Shown here: positions 1 to 6,034 of the stretch, in pieces | How the letters are laid out: every line of letters starts with the position of its first letter | Position numbering within the stretch: position 1 is the stretch's first letter | Assembly (NCBI GenBank): GCA_016710965.1 | Contig: JADJTW010000034.1 | Location: 1 to 47,235, forward strand | From: Flavobacteriales bacterium | GTDB taxonomy: Bacteria; Bacteroidota; Bacteroidia; Flavobacteriales_F; PHOS-HE28 | DNA: 47,235 nucleotides | Direction: 5' to 3' | Made by a program: the position numbers and the translations under genes | The notes under the pieces: generated by a model | What the model was told of the DNA's origin: nothing | The model's input: the letters and a program-made list of their open reading frames with translations, nothing else | Database searches by the model: none

Positions 1-1
1 G

Positions 2-50
2 GGACCCTGCGGCTCTGAGCTGTGATGTCAGCAGGGTCCTCGAAGACGAG
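2..50. repeat. inverted-repeat hairpins, member of the GC-rich intergenic repeat family
   Basis: GGACCCTGC at 2-10 pairs perfectly with GCAGGGTCC at 31-39, followed at once by a small hairpin, CTCG (39-42) with CGAG (47-50). The words CCCTGCGGCTC and GCAGGGT recur in the repeats at 1.57-1.75 kb and 4.2-4.4 kb, so this looks like a member of the same family cut by the window edge. Function unknown. Confidence 0.5.
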
Positions 51-109
51 AGACCCTGTTGAGGCTTAGAATCCCATCCACCATCCTCACCTTACTTTCA
101 CGCGGGACG

Positions 110-1018
110 ATGGGACACGTGATCGAACGGGCACTGCGATCGTTGCTGGTGCTTCAGCTTCTCGGCGTGGGTGTTCTTGCCTGTGCACAGGGTGAGCGCA
201 ACATCTGGTATTTCGGGCAGCATGCCGGTCTTGACTTCAGTGGTGGCGCACCGGTGCCGCTGTCGGACGGGATGCTTGATACGGACGAAGGCTGCGCCGT
301 GGCGACCGACGCCACCGGACAATTGTTGTTCTATTCCGATGGTGTTTCGGTATGGCATCGGAATCATGGGGTGATGATGAACGGCACCGGTTTGCTGGGC
401 TCTTCCACCACCACGCAGAGCTGCGCCATCGCGGCAAAGCCCGGCTCGTCCACCTTGTACTACATCTTCACGGCAGCCGCGGTCGGTGGTTGGCCAGGCC
501 TGCGCTATTCCGTGGTGGATATGAGCATGGCCGGCGGGCTCGGCGATGTGACCACGGAGAAGAACATCCCCGTATTGGCGCCGGTGATCGAGAAGCTTCT
601 CGCCGTGCCGCACGCCAATGGGGTCGATACGTGGATCCTCGTGCATGCCTTCGGCGATGACGCCTTTCACGCCTTCCTGATCACAGCGAGCGGGCTTGGG
701 ACCGCTGCGGTCGTGAGCCACGTAGGTGCCGTCATGGGCGGGCCCACCAGTACCGGAGGATATTTGAAGAGCGATCCTTCTCTCACGCGCCTGCCTCCAG
801 CACTGCTGGGCCTTGGCAAGGTGGAGTTGCTCGACTTCGACCACTCGACCGGGATCGTGAGCGACCCGATCTTTGCTGCCATGCGCCCTACCCCTATGGC
901 CTGGAGTTCTCCCCCAACGGATCAAAGTTGTACGTCGGAACCGGCAACGCCTTCCTTCATCAATTCGACCTGGAGGCCGGTAGCCCGGCGGATATCATGG
1001 CCTCGCACGATTCGATAG
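110..1018 (+). CDS. T9SS-cargo protein, 5' part of a frameshifted gene
   Basis: This is the N-terminal part of a secreted protein. It starts with a signal peptide (hydrophobic run LLVLQLLGVGVLACAQG) followed by NIWYFGQHAGLDFSGG, an opening common in Bacteroidota exported propeller-like proteins. Residues after about 200 contain the family-like stretch GKVELLDFD. Near position 880 the frame is lost: the continuation PYPYGLEFSPNGSKLYVG lies in another frame, and this frame runs on as nonsense to 1018. One missing base around 875-886 restores a single protein of about 460 residues that ends in a sorting domain. The ATG at 110 is preferred over the TTG at 59 because it directly precedes the signal peptide and has TACTTTCA nine bases upstream. 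The molecular function of the mature protein is not known. Confidence 0.75.
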   Translation: MGHVIERALRSLLVLQLLGVGVLACAQGERNIWYFGQHAGLDFSGGAPVPLSDGMLDTDEGCAVATDATGQLLFYSDGVSVWHRNHGVMMNGTGLLGSSTTTQSCAIAAKPGSSTLYYIFTAAAVGGWPGLRYSVVDMSMAGGLGDVTTEKNIPVLAPVIEKLLAVPHANGVDTWILVHAFGDDAFHAFLITASGLGTAAVVSHVGAVMGGPTSTGGYLKSDPSLTRLPPALLGLGKVELLDFDHSTGIVSDPIFAAMRPTPMAWSSPPTDQSCTSEPATPSFINSTWRPVARRISWPRTIR

Positions 1019-1494
1019 GCCCAGGGCCCTTCGGCTACCATGGCGCCATGCAGACCGGTCCTGATGGCAGGATCTATGTTGCACAATACAGCCCGAGTCT
1101 GGGTGTGATCGACCAACCGGATCAACCCTTGCCGTTCTGTGGATTCGATCCATCCGGACTGGTGCTCGCACCAGGCACCGAGTCGATGTTGGGATTGCCG
1201 ATGTTCATGGCGAAACCGTCGGGGCACATGGGCTTGGATATGCCGCGGACCGGGAGGGAAACGTTTGTCGTAGCACCTAATCCTGCGGACACTGAAATGA
1301 CCATGATGCTGCCCGCTTTGCGCTCAAGTGCATCGGTCGATATCATTTCCAGTGATGGACAAGTGGTCAGAACGGTCTTTGTCACGGGCGGTACTTCCAC
1401 GATCGACATCCGGACCCTGGCCAAGGGTCGATACATCTGTCGTGTGCAAAGTGATAGCGGCGAACCTGCGTTAGGCTCCTTCATCAAGAACTGA
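886..1494 (+). CDS. T9SS-cargo protein, 3' part with type A sorting domain
   Basis: This is the C-terminal part of the gene that starts at 110, in the frame shifted by one base. It opens with the propeller-like stretch PYPYGLEFSPNGSKLYVG. It continues with a second blade-like segment (GPDGRIYVAQYS) and ends in a type IX secretion C-terminal sorting domain of about 75 residues: VVAPNPADTEM, then a small beta-sandwich pattern, closing with KGRYICRVQSDSGE and FIKN. Such domains direct passage through the T9SS and attachment to the cell surface or release. The first in-frame ATG is at 928, but nothing suggests independent translation. The break could be a real mutation or a one-base assembly error in the CC pair near 880. 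Confidence 0.75.
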   Translation, partial: PYPYGLEFSPNGSKLYVGTGNAFLHQFDLEAGSPADIMASHDSIGPGPFGYHGAMQTGPDGRIYVAQYSPSLGVIDQPDQPLPFCGFDPSGLVLAPGTESMLGLPMFMAKPSGHMGLDMPRTGRETFVVAPNPADTEMTMMLPALRSSASVDIISSDGQVVRTVFVTGGTSTIDIRTLAKGRYICRVQSDSGEPALGSFIKN

Positions 1495-1572
1495 GGTACC
1501 TGGATCACATCCGCGCGTCCTCCCAACCTTTTCCAGACCACCGCAGGGTGTCCTCTCAAACACCTTAGACCA

Positions 1573-1653
1573 TCGCAGGGTGTCCACCCAAACCCCCAGC
1601 GGTCTCCCGCGCTCCCGAGGCTTTGCGAGGGATGGCGGGGACCCTGCGGCTCG
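1573..1653. repeat. GC-rich intergenic repeat, copy 1
   Basis: The unit runs from TCGCAGGGTGTCC to GGGGACCCTGCGGCTCG, so its ends are near inverted repeats of each other. Bases 1598-1653 (56 bp) are identical to 1697-1752. The 420 bp between the T9SS gene and the small ORF at 1915 are mostly this repeat; I see no gene in that stretch. Confidence 0.7.
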
Positions 1654-1669
1654 AAGCCATGTTAGACCA

Positions 1670-1752
1670 CCGCAGGGTCTCCTCCCTAACCTCCGCAGCG
1701 GTCTCCCGCGCTCCCGAGGCTTTGCGAGGGATGGCGGGGACCCTGCGGCTCG
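1670..1752. repeat. GC-rich intergenic repeat, copy 2
   Basis: This second copy begins CCGCAGGGTCTCC and ends GGGGACCCTGCGG, which are inverted complements with one mismatch. The last 56 bases are an exact direct repeat of 1598-1653, offset by 99 bp. Diverged relatives are visible at 1500-1560, 3753-3808 and 4200-4400. Confidence 0.7.
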
Positions 1753-1914
1753 CCCCTGCCCTCACCCCGCATCTTCCCAAACTCATTCCGTGCATTCAAG
1801 CTGTTCGCTTGGGCGCTCCTTGGCGTTCGGGTGGCGGCGGCCCGGCGCCGCGATCGCCAAGCCATCTTCCCGTGCAGCGCGCAGCGCTGAAGGACTACGC
1901 ACCGATGGAACGCA

Positions 1915-2076
1915 TCATCCGCGCGGTCTTTCCAACCTGAGTTCGATCTTCTTCAGCAAGCGAAGGGCGACCTCCTCCGAGATGCTGATGCCTTCAATGC
2001 GGAACGAAGCCATCATGGATCGCATGATCTCCTCGCGCATTGCTTTGTTGCGAGCGGGTTTCTTCTCGGGAGGCAT
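1915..2076 (-). CDS. 53-residue antitoxin-like protein with a Fic-inhibition-type motif
   Basis: This short ORF encodes 53 residues, beginning MPPEKKPARNKAMREEIM and ending ELRLERPRG. Its centre holds SFRIEG, which fits the (S/T)xxxE(G/N) motif by which VbhA-type antitoxins and inhibitory helices block Fic AMP-transferases. The following ISISEEVALRLLKKIE is predicted helical, as in short antitoxins. A perfect-looking -7 box, TAATTTCG (2081-2088), sits four bases before the ATG, the same layout as other genes here, which supports real expression. A partner fic gene would be expected just downstream (below 1915), but that stretch holds only repeats and no HPFxxGNGR motif. It may be an orphan antitoxin, or the motif may be chance in a short protein. 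Confidence 0.5.
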   Translation of the reverse strand: MPPEKKPARNKAMREEIMRSMMASFRIEGISISEEVALRLLKKIELRLERPRG

Positions 2077-2080
2077 GCCC

Positions 2081-2088
2081 CGAAATTA
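2081..2088 (-). promoter_or_regulatory. -7 promoter box, start-proximal
   Basis: On the minus strand this reads TAATTTCG, matching the Bacteroidota -7 consensus TAnnTTTG with one change. It lies four bases before the ATG at 2076. A transcript would begin at or next to the start codon. Confidence 0.45.
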
Positions 2089-2129
2089 CGGCATACCAAC
2101 CCAACTGCCCGTAGGGTGTCGCAGTTTCT

Positions 2130-2189
2130 GAGCGTCCACCGTACGGCGGACGCTCGACAAGCACAGGAGCATGGTAGCCTGTGGCTACC
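2130..2189. repeat. two-hairpin intergenic module, copy 1
   Basis: Hairpin one is GAGCGTCC (2130-2137) with GGACGCTC (2148-2155). Hairpin two is GGTAGCC (2173-2179), loop TGT, GGCTACC (2183-2189). The linker contains GACAAGCACAGGAGC. The same two-hairpin plan with a nearly identical linker recurs at 4301-4357. It lies in the gap between the 53-residue ORF and the cupin gene. Confidence 0.65.
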
Positions 2190-2251
2190 CGGACCATCGT
2201 GACCTTGCGCACGACTCACGGCTTTGCGTGGTGATCATCGGTAGGATCAGA

Positions 2252-2746
2252 TCAGAATTCGGGCATCCAAACCATGCCCAATTCCGTTGCTCGTCGGGTC
2301 ATGTGTTCGAAGAACTCCGCAGGTGGCTTTCCTTCCGGGACAGGGGGAAGCTCCAGTGAGCGTGCGGGAACACTGAACTCCTCAAAGAAGGTCTCCATGC
2401 CCGATGGACTGATGAGCATCAATGCCTTGGCCGTATCGGTGACGAGGGAGAACTGGTGCGGCACTCCTTTCGGGACATGGGCCAGTTCACCTGCCCGCGC
2501 GCTGTAGCGCTGATCACCGATGTGGAAACGGATCTCGCCCTCGAGCACATAGAAGGTCTCATCCTCGACCTTGTGGTAATGCGCTGGTGGCTCACCACCC
2601 TTCCTGAAATGGCAGTGGAAAAGCGTGAAAGCGCCTCCGGTCTCTGCGGCGCGCACGAGGTACGAGAAGCGGTGTCCATTGTACCAAATGGAGTTCTCCA
2701 CGCTGGGTTTCCGGGCGAACTGGGCGAGGGCTGCTGGTTGTAACAT
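2252..2746 (-). CDS. cupin-domain protein
   Basis: This 164-residue single-domain cupin (small beta-barrel metalloprotein or sugar/ligand binder) has no signal peptide. Motif 1 is complete at residues 50-70 (GGEPPAHYHKVEDETFYVLEG), giving likely metal ligands H56, H58 and E63. Motif 2 (GELAHVPKGVPHQF) supplies H97. The C-terminal segment after residue 120 is a proline-rich tail seen in quercetinase-like bacterial cupins that act on small aromatic or unknown substrates. It follows the LuxR-type regulator at 2813-3694 on the same strand with a 66-bp gap, so the regulator may control it or share its transcript. The substrate cannot be assigned; it could equally be a non-enzymatic cupin. Confidence 0.85.
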   Translation of the reverse strand: MLQPAALAQFARKPSVENSIWYNGHRFSYLVRAAETGGAFTLFHCHFRKGGEPPAHYHKVEDETFYVLEGEIRFHIGDQRYSARAGELAHVPKGVPHQFSLVTDTAKALMLISPSGMETFFEEFSVPARSLELPPVPEGKPPAEFFEHMTRRATELGMVWMPEF

Positions 2747-2812
2747 GGTCTTGGATCTTTAGGACAAAGCTGGCCCCACCCGGAACGCTTCTTCTCTACC
2801 GAATGGTAGGAT

Positions 2813-3694
2813 CTATGCGAACCACCCGAGTTCCAGTGCCCGCATGATGGCCGAGGTGCGGTTGCCCACCTCCATCTTCAGGTAGATGTTGAGCGTGTGC
2901 GTCTTGATGGTGCCCGGCGAAACGAACAGCTTCTCTGCGATCGCCTTGTTGGACAGTCCGGAGACGAGCAGTAGCAATACCTCCTTTTCCCTTCCGCTCA
3001 GTGCCTCCAGCGTTCTTCGCGATGCACCCTTCAATTGTTCCGGCGCGCTCCAGTGCCAATTCCGATGTCCGCTCAGGCTACTCGCGGCAGGCTTTCCTCT
3101 TTCCTCTGACAAGGCCAATGTGCGGAGCACAAAGCTCCCCAAGGTCCTGAGGACATGCAGGTGATGATTTTGGTAGACGCCCGTGCGCGGGCTCCGCACC
3201 ACGATCAAGCCGGCGATCTTCTCGTTCGCACGTAGCGGCACGTACAGGGCGGCCTTTGGTGGTGTACCCACCTTGGGAACAGGTATCGCGGCCACATAGT
3301 TGCCGTACTCCTTATCCATATCGTTGATGAAGATCTCCGAAGCGTTCAGGATGCACCACGGCGCCAGCCTGTTCTCCTCATGCATATCAACGACCACATC
3401 AGGGAATTGTCGATCGTCCTCGATCAGGCCCTTGAAATGGATCAAGCCCTCCTCCTCATTATACAGACCGACCGCGAACTGGTGAGCGTCCATGAGTTGG
3501 TTAACGCTCGTGTAGATCGTGGCGATCACTTCTTCCAGTGACAGCTCCGGTGTGATCAGGTCGCAGGCTGCGCTGAGGATGCGCAATTGCTCCCCCCAGT
3601 CCGGTGCATCGGTGGTAGCGCCGTTGGTCCAGGACCTGACCTGCTCATGGAAGTTCCCACTGCCTTGGTGCTCGTTCTTCGGTGACGTGCTCAT
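2813..3694 (-). CDS. GAF-domain LuxR-family transcriptional regulator
   Basis: This is a protein of 293 residues. Residues about 25-190 form a GAF-like sensor domain (EQLRILSAACDLITPELSLEEVIATIY near the start, then AALYVPLRANEKIAGLIVV). The last 65 residues are a LuxR/GerE helix-turn-helix (LSGREKEVLLLLVSGLSNKA, then VSPGTIKTHTLNIYLKM). It has no receiver domain, so it is not a classical phosphorylated response regulator; the GAF part probably binds a small ligand or a partner. The ATG at 3694 (MSTSPKNE) was chosen because the longer reading frame upstream runs into a member of the intergenic repeat family. The cupin gene lies 66 bp downstream on the same strand and is a plausible target. 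Confidence 0.8.
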   Translation of the reverse strand: MSTSPKNEHQGSGNFHEQVRSWTNGATTDAPDWGEQLRILSAACDLITPELSLEEVIATIYTSVNQLMDAHQFAVGLYNEEEGLIHFKGLIEDDRQFPDVVVDMHEENRLAPWCILNASEIFINDMDKEYGNYVAAIPVPKVGTPPKAALYVPLRANEKIAGLIVVRSPRTGVYQNHHLHVLRTLGSFVLRTLALSEERGKPAASSLSGHRNWHWSAPEQLKGASRRTLEALSGREKEVLLLLVSGLSNKAIAEKLFVSPGTIKTHTLNIYLKMEVGNRTSAIMRALELGWFA

Positions 3695-3752
3695 CGCGGA
3701 TGGTGGAAACCGTTCTCGCCAGTCCAAGGTAAGTCTGGAATACATCCGCGTG

Positions 3753-3808
3753 TCCTCCCAAGCCTCCGCGGCGGTCTGTCCGCTGCTCTTGAGCGGGCGC
3801 TCCTGCGG
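3753..3808. repeat. diverged copy of the GC-rich intergenic repeat
   Basis: The segment CCTCCCAAGCCTCCGCGGCG followed by GTCTGTCCGCTG, GCTCTTGAGC and GCTCCTGCGG matches, with changes, the order of words in the repeats at 1670-1752 and 4208-4260. It fills the gap between two divergent genes. Confidence 0.4.
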
Positions 3809-3839
3809 CACCGCCCTGTTTGTGCAATGGGATACGCCC

Positions 3840-4193
3840 ATGCATCTTCACACGATGCGCCTGCTTGCTGCACTATTTCTGTTGAGCTCCATTGCATGCG
3901 GTGTGCATGGCAGGCGCGCAACAACCGGCCACGGTTCCATCGTGGGTACGGTGGTGGAACCTCGGTCCAGCGAGCCCATCATATACTGCCGCGTGCATCT
4001 CCTGGATGCTGACTTCGACGCCCGTACCGATGAAGAAGGGCACTATGTCATTTCGAACGTTCCGGTGTGCCGCTACACGCTCGTCGTGCAGTGCAGCGGT
4101 TATCCTGCCGATACGATCCGCCGTGTGCGCGTGCGGGAGGGAAAGGCGACCACCGTCGATATCGTAGTGCAAGACTTCACCCTGTTGCGCTAG
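3840..4193 (+). CDS. secreted carboxypeptidase-regulatory-like domain protein
   Basis: This small exported protein has an N-terminal hydrophobic signal (MRLLAALFLLSSIACG). A weak lipobox-like Cys may make it a lipoprotein. Residues about 30-110 form one carboxypeptidase-regulatory-like or transthyretin-like beta-sandwich: GSIVGTVVEPRSSEPI, then DARTDEEGHYVISNVPVCRY, then VRVREGKATTVDIVVQ. In Bacteroidota this domain is widespread as an N-terminal module of surface receptors but also occurs alone. It starts at ATG 3840, with a second in-frame ATG at 3855 equally compatible with the signal peptide. It stands alone between repeat-filled gaps, with a divergent regulator upstream. The role is unknown. 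Confidence 0.7.
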   Translation: MHLHTMRLLAALFLLSSIACGVHGRRATTGHGSIVGTVVEPRSSEPIIYCRVHLLDADFDARTDEEGHYVISNVPVCRYTLVVQCSGYPADTIRRVRVREGKATTVDIVVQDFTLLR

Positions 4194-4207
4194 GCTTCAT
4201 CCGGGTC

Positions 4208-4260
4208 CTCCCAAACCACCGCAGCTGTCTGTCCGTCGTAAGGCGGTCGACCCTGCGGCC
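4208..4260. repeat. GC-rich intergenic repeat, diverged copy
   Basis: CCTCCCAAACCACCGCAGCT leads into GTCTGTCCGTCG, and the unit ends GGTCGACCCTGCGGCCC. This is the same begin/end word pair (ACCACCGCAG and ACCCTGCGG) as the copies at 1.6 kb. It lies in the long gap 4194-4625, which holds repeats and no gene. Confidence 0.5.
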
Positions 4261-4300
4261 CCATCTGTCCGTAGCCTATCCCACCGCAGGGTGCGCATCT

Positions 4301-4357
4301 GAGCGTAGCCTGTGGCTACGCTCGACAAGAACAGGAGCGCGGTAGCCTTTGGCTACC
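4301..4357. repeat. two-hairpin intergenic module, copy 2
   Basis: Hairpin one has perfect 10-bp arms, GAGCGTAGCC (4301-4310) and GGCTACGCTC (4314-4323), around loop TGT. Hairpin two is GGTAGCC (4341-4347), TTT, GGCTACC (4351-4357). The linker GACAAGAACAGGAGC differs by one base from that of the copy at 2130-2189. The upper part of stem one differs between the copies while pairing is kept. Confidence 0.65.
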
Positions 4358-4452
4358 CAAACCACCGCCGGGTCTGGCCAATGCTCTTGAGCGCGTGCAC
4401 CTGCGGCTCGGAGCCGTAAACCATCACCACCCACGCCCCTCCACACCCCGTT

Positions 4453-4528
4453 CAATAGTCCAACACTTTGTTGGACAATTGGCCACAGAGCGGTGGTCGC
4501 AATTGTGCAACAGCTTGTTGCACAATTG
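4453..4528. repeat. pair of perfect palindromic hairpins
   Basis: Two related inverted repeats lie 18 bp apart. GTCCAACA (4458-4465) pairs with TGTTGGAC (4469-4476), extended by CAAT/ATTG around one A-A mismatch (4453-4481). CAATTGTGCAACA (4500-4512) pairs perfectly with TGTTGCACAATTG (4516-4528). Both share the core CAACA-n3-TGTTG and CAAT/ATTG ends, resembling REP-type palindromes; no REP transposase gene is in the window. Confidence 0.65.
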
Positions 4529-4570
4529 ATCCGTAGATGTCCGATAAGTCCTGCTGGCATTGGGTTGTAT

Positions 4571-4594
4571 CACTTTCGGCCGTTCGCGAAAGTG
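4571..4594. repeat. short inverted repeat
   Basis: CACTTTCG (4571-4578) pairs with CGAAAGTG (4587-4594) across an 8-nt loop. It is the third hairpin in a row upstream of the small ORF at 4626 and could be a regulatory site for it. Confidence 0.4.
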
Positions 4595-4613
4595 TTGGTA
4601 CCGGCGTGTCGGT

Positions 4614-4621
4614 TATCTTGG
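4614..4621 (+). promoter_or_regulatory. -7 promoter box before the small ORF at 4626
   Basis: TATCTTGG fits TAnnTTTG with one mismatch and is separated from the ATG by only TTGC. The same box-to-ATG distance of four bases occurs at 2076, 14393, 16097 and 33900. Confidence 0.35.
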
Positions 4622-4625
4622 TTGC

Positions 4626-4739
4626 ATGCCCGTGAAGAGGAAACCCACAGCACTGTGGACCGTGAAGAAGCGGAAGTCGGATTCCGTGGCGGTGCTACCG
4701 AAGAACTATATGGCGGTGCTGGAGGCGGTGAAGCGTTGA
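4626..4739 (+). CDS. 37-residue basic hypothetical peptide
   Basis: The short ORF begins MPVKRKPTALWTVKKRKSDS and ends VLPKNYMAVLEAVKR. It is lysine- and arginine-rich, without a signal peptide or a known motif. Its main support is context: a -7-like box ends four bases before its ATG, and three hairpins stand just upstream, while the surrounding gap has no other gene. It ends 31 bp before a terminator hairpin belonging to the opposite strand. It may be a genuine small protein, or an accidental ORF of GC-rich DNA. Confidence 0.35.
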   Translation: MPVKRKPTALWTVKKRKSDSVAVLPKNYMAVLEAVKR

Positions 4740-4769
4740 GCGCGGCGGGCGATCGCACCCGGACGAAAG

Positions 4770-4794
4770 ACGCCCCGGTGTTCAGCCGGGGCGT
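4770..4794 (-). terminator. rho-independent terminator of the T9SS gene at 4814-5680
   Basis: ACGCCCCGG and CCGGGGCGT form a perfect 9-bp stem around a 7-nt loop. Read on the minus strand it is followed by CTTTCGTCC, a weak T-rich tail, and it lies 20 bp after the stop codon of the minus-strand gene. Confidence 0.65.
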
Positions 4795-4813
4795 CGCACT
4801 GGAAGTGGTATGC

Positions 4814-5680
4814 TCAATGCATCACGGTGATCCTGCTTTGCTGCACGCTGTCGCTTGAGCGAACGACGCATTGGTAGACGCCGTTCTGGAGTTCCAGCAC
4901 ATCGATCGACCGCTCGGTGCGGCCTGCTGGCAGCATCCCCAGGTCCATTGCGCGCACCAATTGTCCGGCGCTTCCATACAGTTCGAGCCGTGTGCGCGAA
5001 GCCTGAGCAAGCACCACGGGAATGGTAAGGCGGTCCGCCGCAGGGACAGGGTATGGTGAGATCGAGCGGGCACCGGGAGCCTGAATGTGATCGGCCTGGC
5101 CGGTGTTGAACTCGAAGGAGATGTCGTCCACGATGATCTCCGTGCCCATCTGGGGACTGCCGGTGAGGCCGGCCGCAACGATGATCATGGCTGTATCTGG
5201 ATCGAGGTCCGCATTGTACGTGATGGGGAAGCTCAGGCAGGTGTATTGGGTCACGTTCGTGTCCATCCAGAACGTGCAGTTCGTGGGTGAGGCGATGATC
5301 GAATCACCGGCGGAGAGCGCGACGATGATGAAGACCTTGTCACCGGGCATCACGTTGGCCGCGATGCAGGCGGATATCTGGTCCGGGCGCTGGGTATAAG
5401 GGAAGCGCGCCATGGCCGATCCGGCGAACGTGCCGAAACCCGGATCCCACGTGTAGACGCGCATCGCGTAGTTACCGGACATTGCAGGGGTGTACTGCTC
5501 AACGCTTAGCAGACCGAGCCCGGCGTTGCTCGTCACCCAGTCCACCGGGTCCAGGAAACCGCCGCCGTTGTCGACCCAATCTTCAAAACCGCTGTTGGGC
5601 GGCTGGGCCTGGGCGCTCGAGGCGAGCAAGATCAGGCAGAAGACCGAAAGGGAAAGGTGTAGTGCGTGCTTCATGTTCAT
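4814..5680 (-). CDS. T9SS-exported protein with jelly-roll-like domain
   Basis: This is a 288-residue exported protein. Residues 1-25 are a signal peptide (LHLSLSVFCLILLASSAQAQ). Residues about 28-195 have the features of a beta-jelly-roll, carbohydrate-binding-like module seen in Bacteroidota surface proteins: it opens NSGFEDWVDNGG, has DWVTSN and YAMRVYTWD, and closes EIIVDDISFEF. The last 80 residues are a T9SS type A sorting domain (SISPYPVPAADRLTIPV, then LELYGSAGQLVRAMDLG and LQNGVYQCVVRSSD). It is therefore expected at or outside the cell surface. It is monocistronic, with a clear terminator downstream. The ligand is unknown. Confidence 0.85.
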   Translation of the reverse strand: MNMKHALHLSLSVFCLILLASSAQAQPPNSGFEDWVDNGGGFLDPVDWVTSNAGLGLLSVEQYTPAMSGNYAMRVYTWDPGFGTFAGSAMARFPYTQRPDQISACIAANVMPGDKVFIIVALSAGDSIIASPTNCTFWMDTNVTQYTCLSFPITYNADLDPDTAMIIVAAGLTGSPQMGTEIIVDDISFEFNTGQADHIQAPGARSISPYPVPAADRLTIPVVLAQASRTRLELYGSAGQLVRAMDLGMLPAGRTERSIDVLELQNGVYQCVVRSSDSVQQSRITVMH

Positions 5681-5878
5681 GCGATTTATGGTGCGTGACC
5701 TGTTCGTTGGCGGCGGCCTTTGAAGGCCCTCCCGATAGCGAGCTTAAAGTTCGCGATTTCATCCGGATCGATGATCGGGGCGACCAGACAACCTTCGGGT
5801 TGACCTGAACCCGGCAGCGCTCAACCCTCTTACGCCCTTGAGCTGGGATGGCGGGGGCAATGGGGCCATGGGCCACAG

Positions 5879-6034
5879 CTACCGAAGGATGAAGTCCTCG
5901 GTATACCAGATGGTATCGATGTCGTCCACCTTCAAGTCGTACTCGCCCGCTCGCGCCTCGCAGCACCAAGCACCACGGTTGGGTTGACCCTGGATGCCGA
6001 ACTTCGGCCCGATGCTGAAGGCAGCCGAGATCCG
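5879..6034 (-). pseudogene. possible remnant of a secreted-protein gene (C-terminal end only)
   Basis: In the 313-bp gap before the LuxR gene, the minus strand has a 51-codon open stretch with protein-like composition (PKFGIQGQPNRGAWCC, then EYDLKVDDIDTIWYTEDFIL) ending at a TAG. It has no start codon and is closed upstream by a TGA at 6035-6037. It may be the tail of a lost gene or chance. The rest of the gap (5681-5878) shows nothing recognisable. Confidence 0.25.

Noticed and set aside
1570..1752. CRISPR-like array
   Set aside because: There are only two long copies, with a single spacer-like interval and no cas genes; diverged copies lie far apart and between genes.
1580..2131. Plus-strand open frame across the repeat region
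   Set aside because: It is built from the direct repeats themselves and has no protein-like features; the minus-strand 53-codon ORF is better supported.
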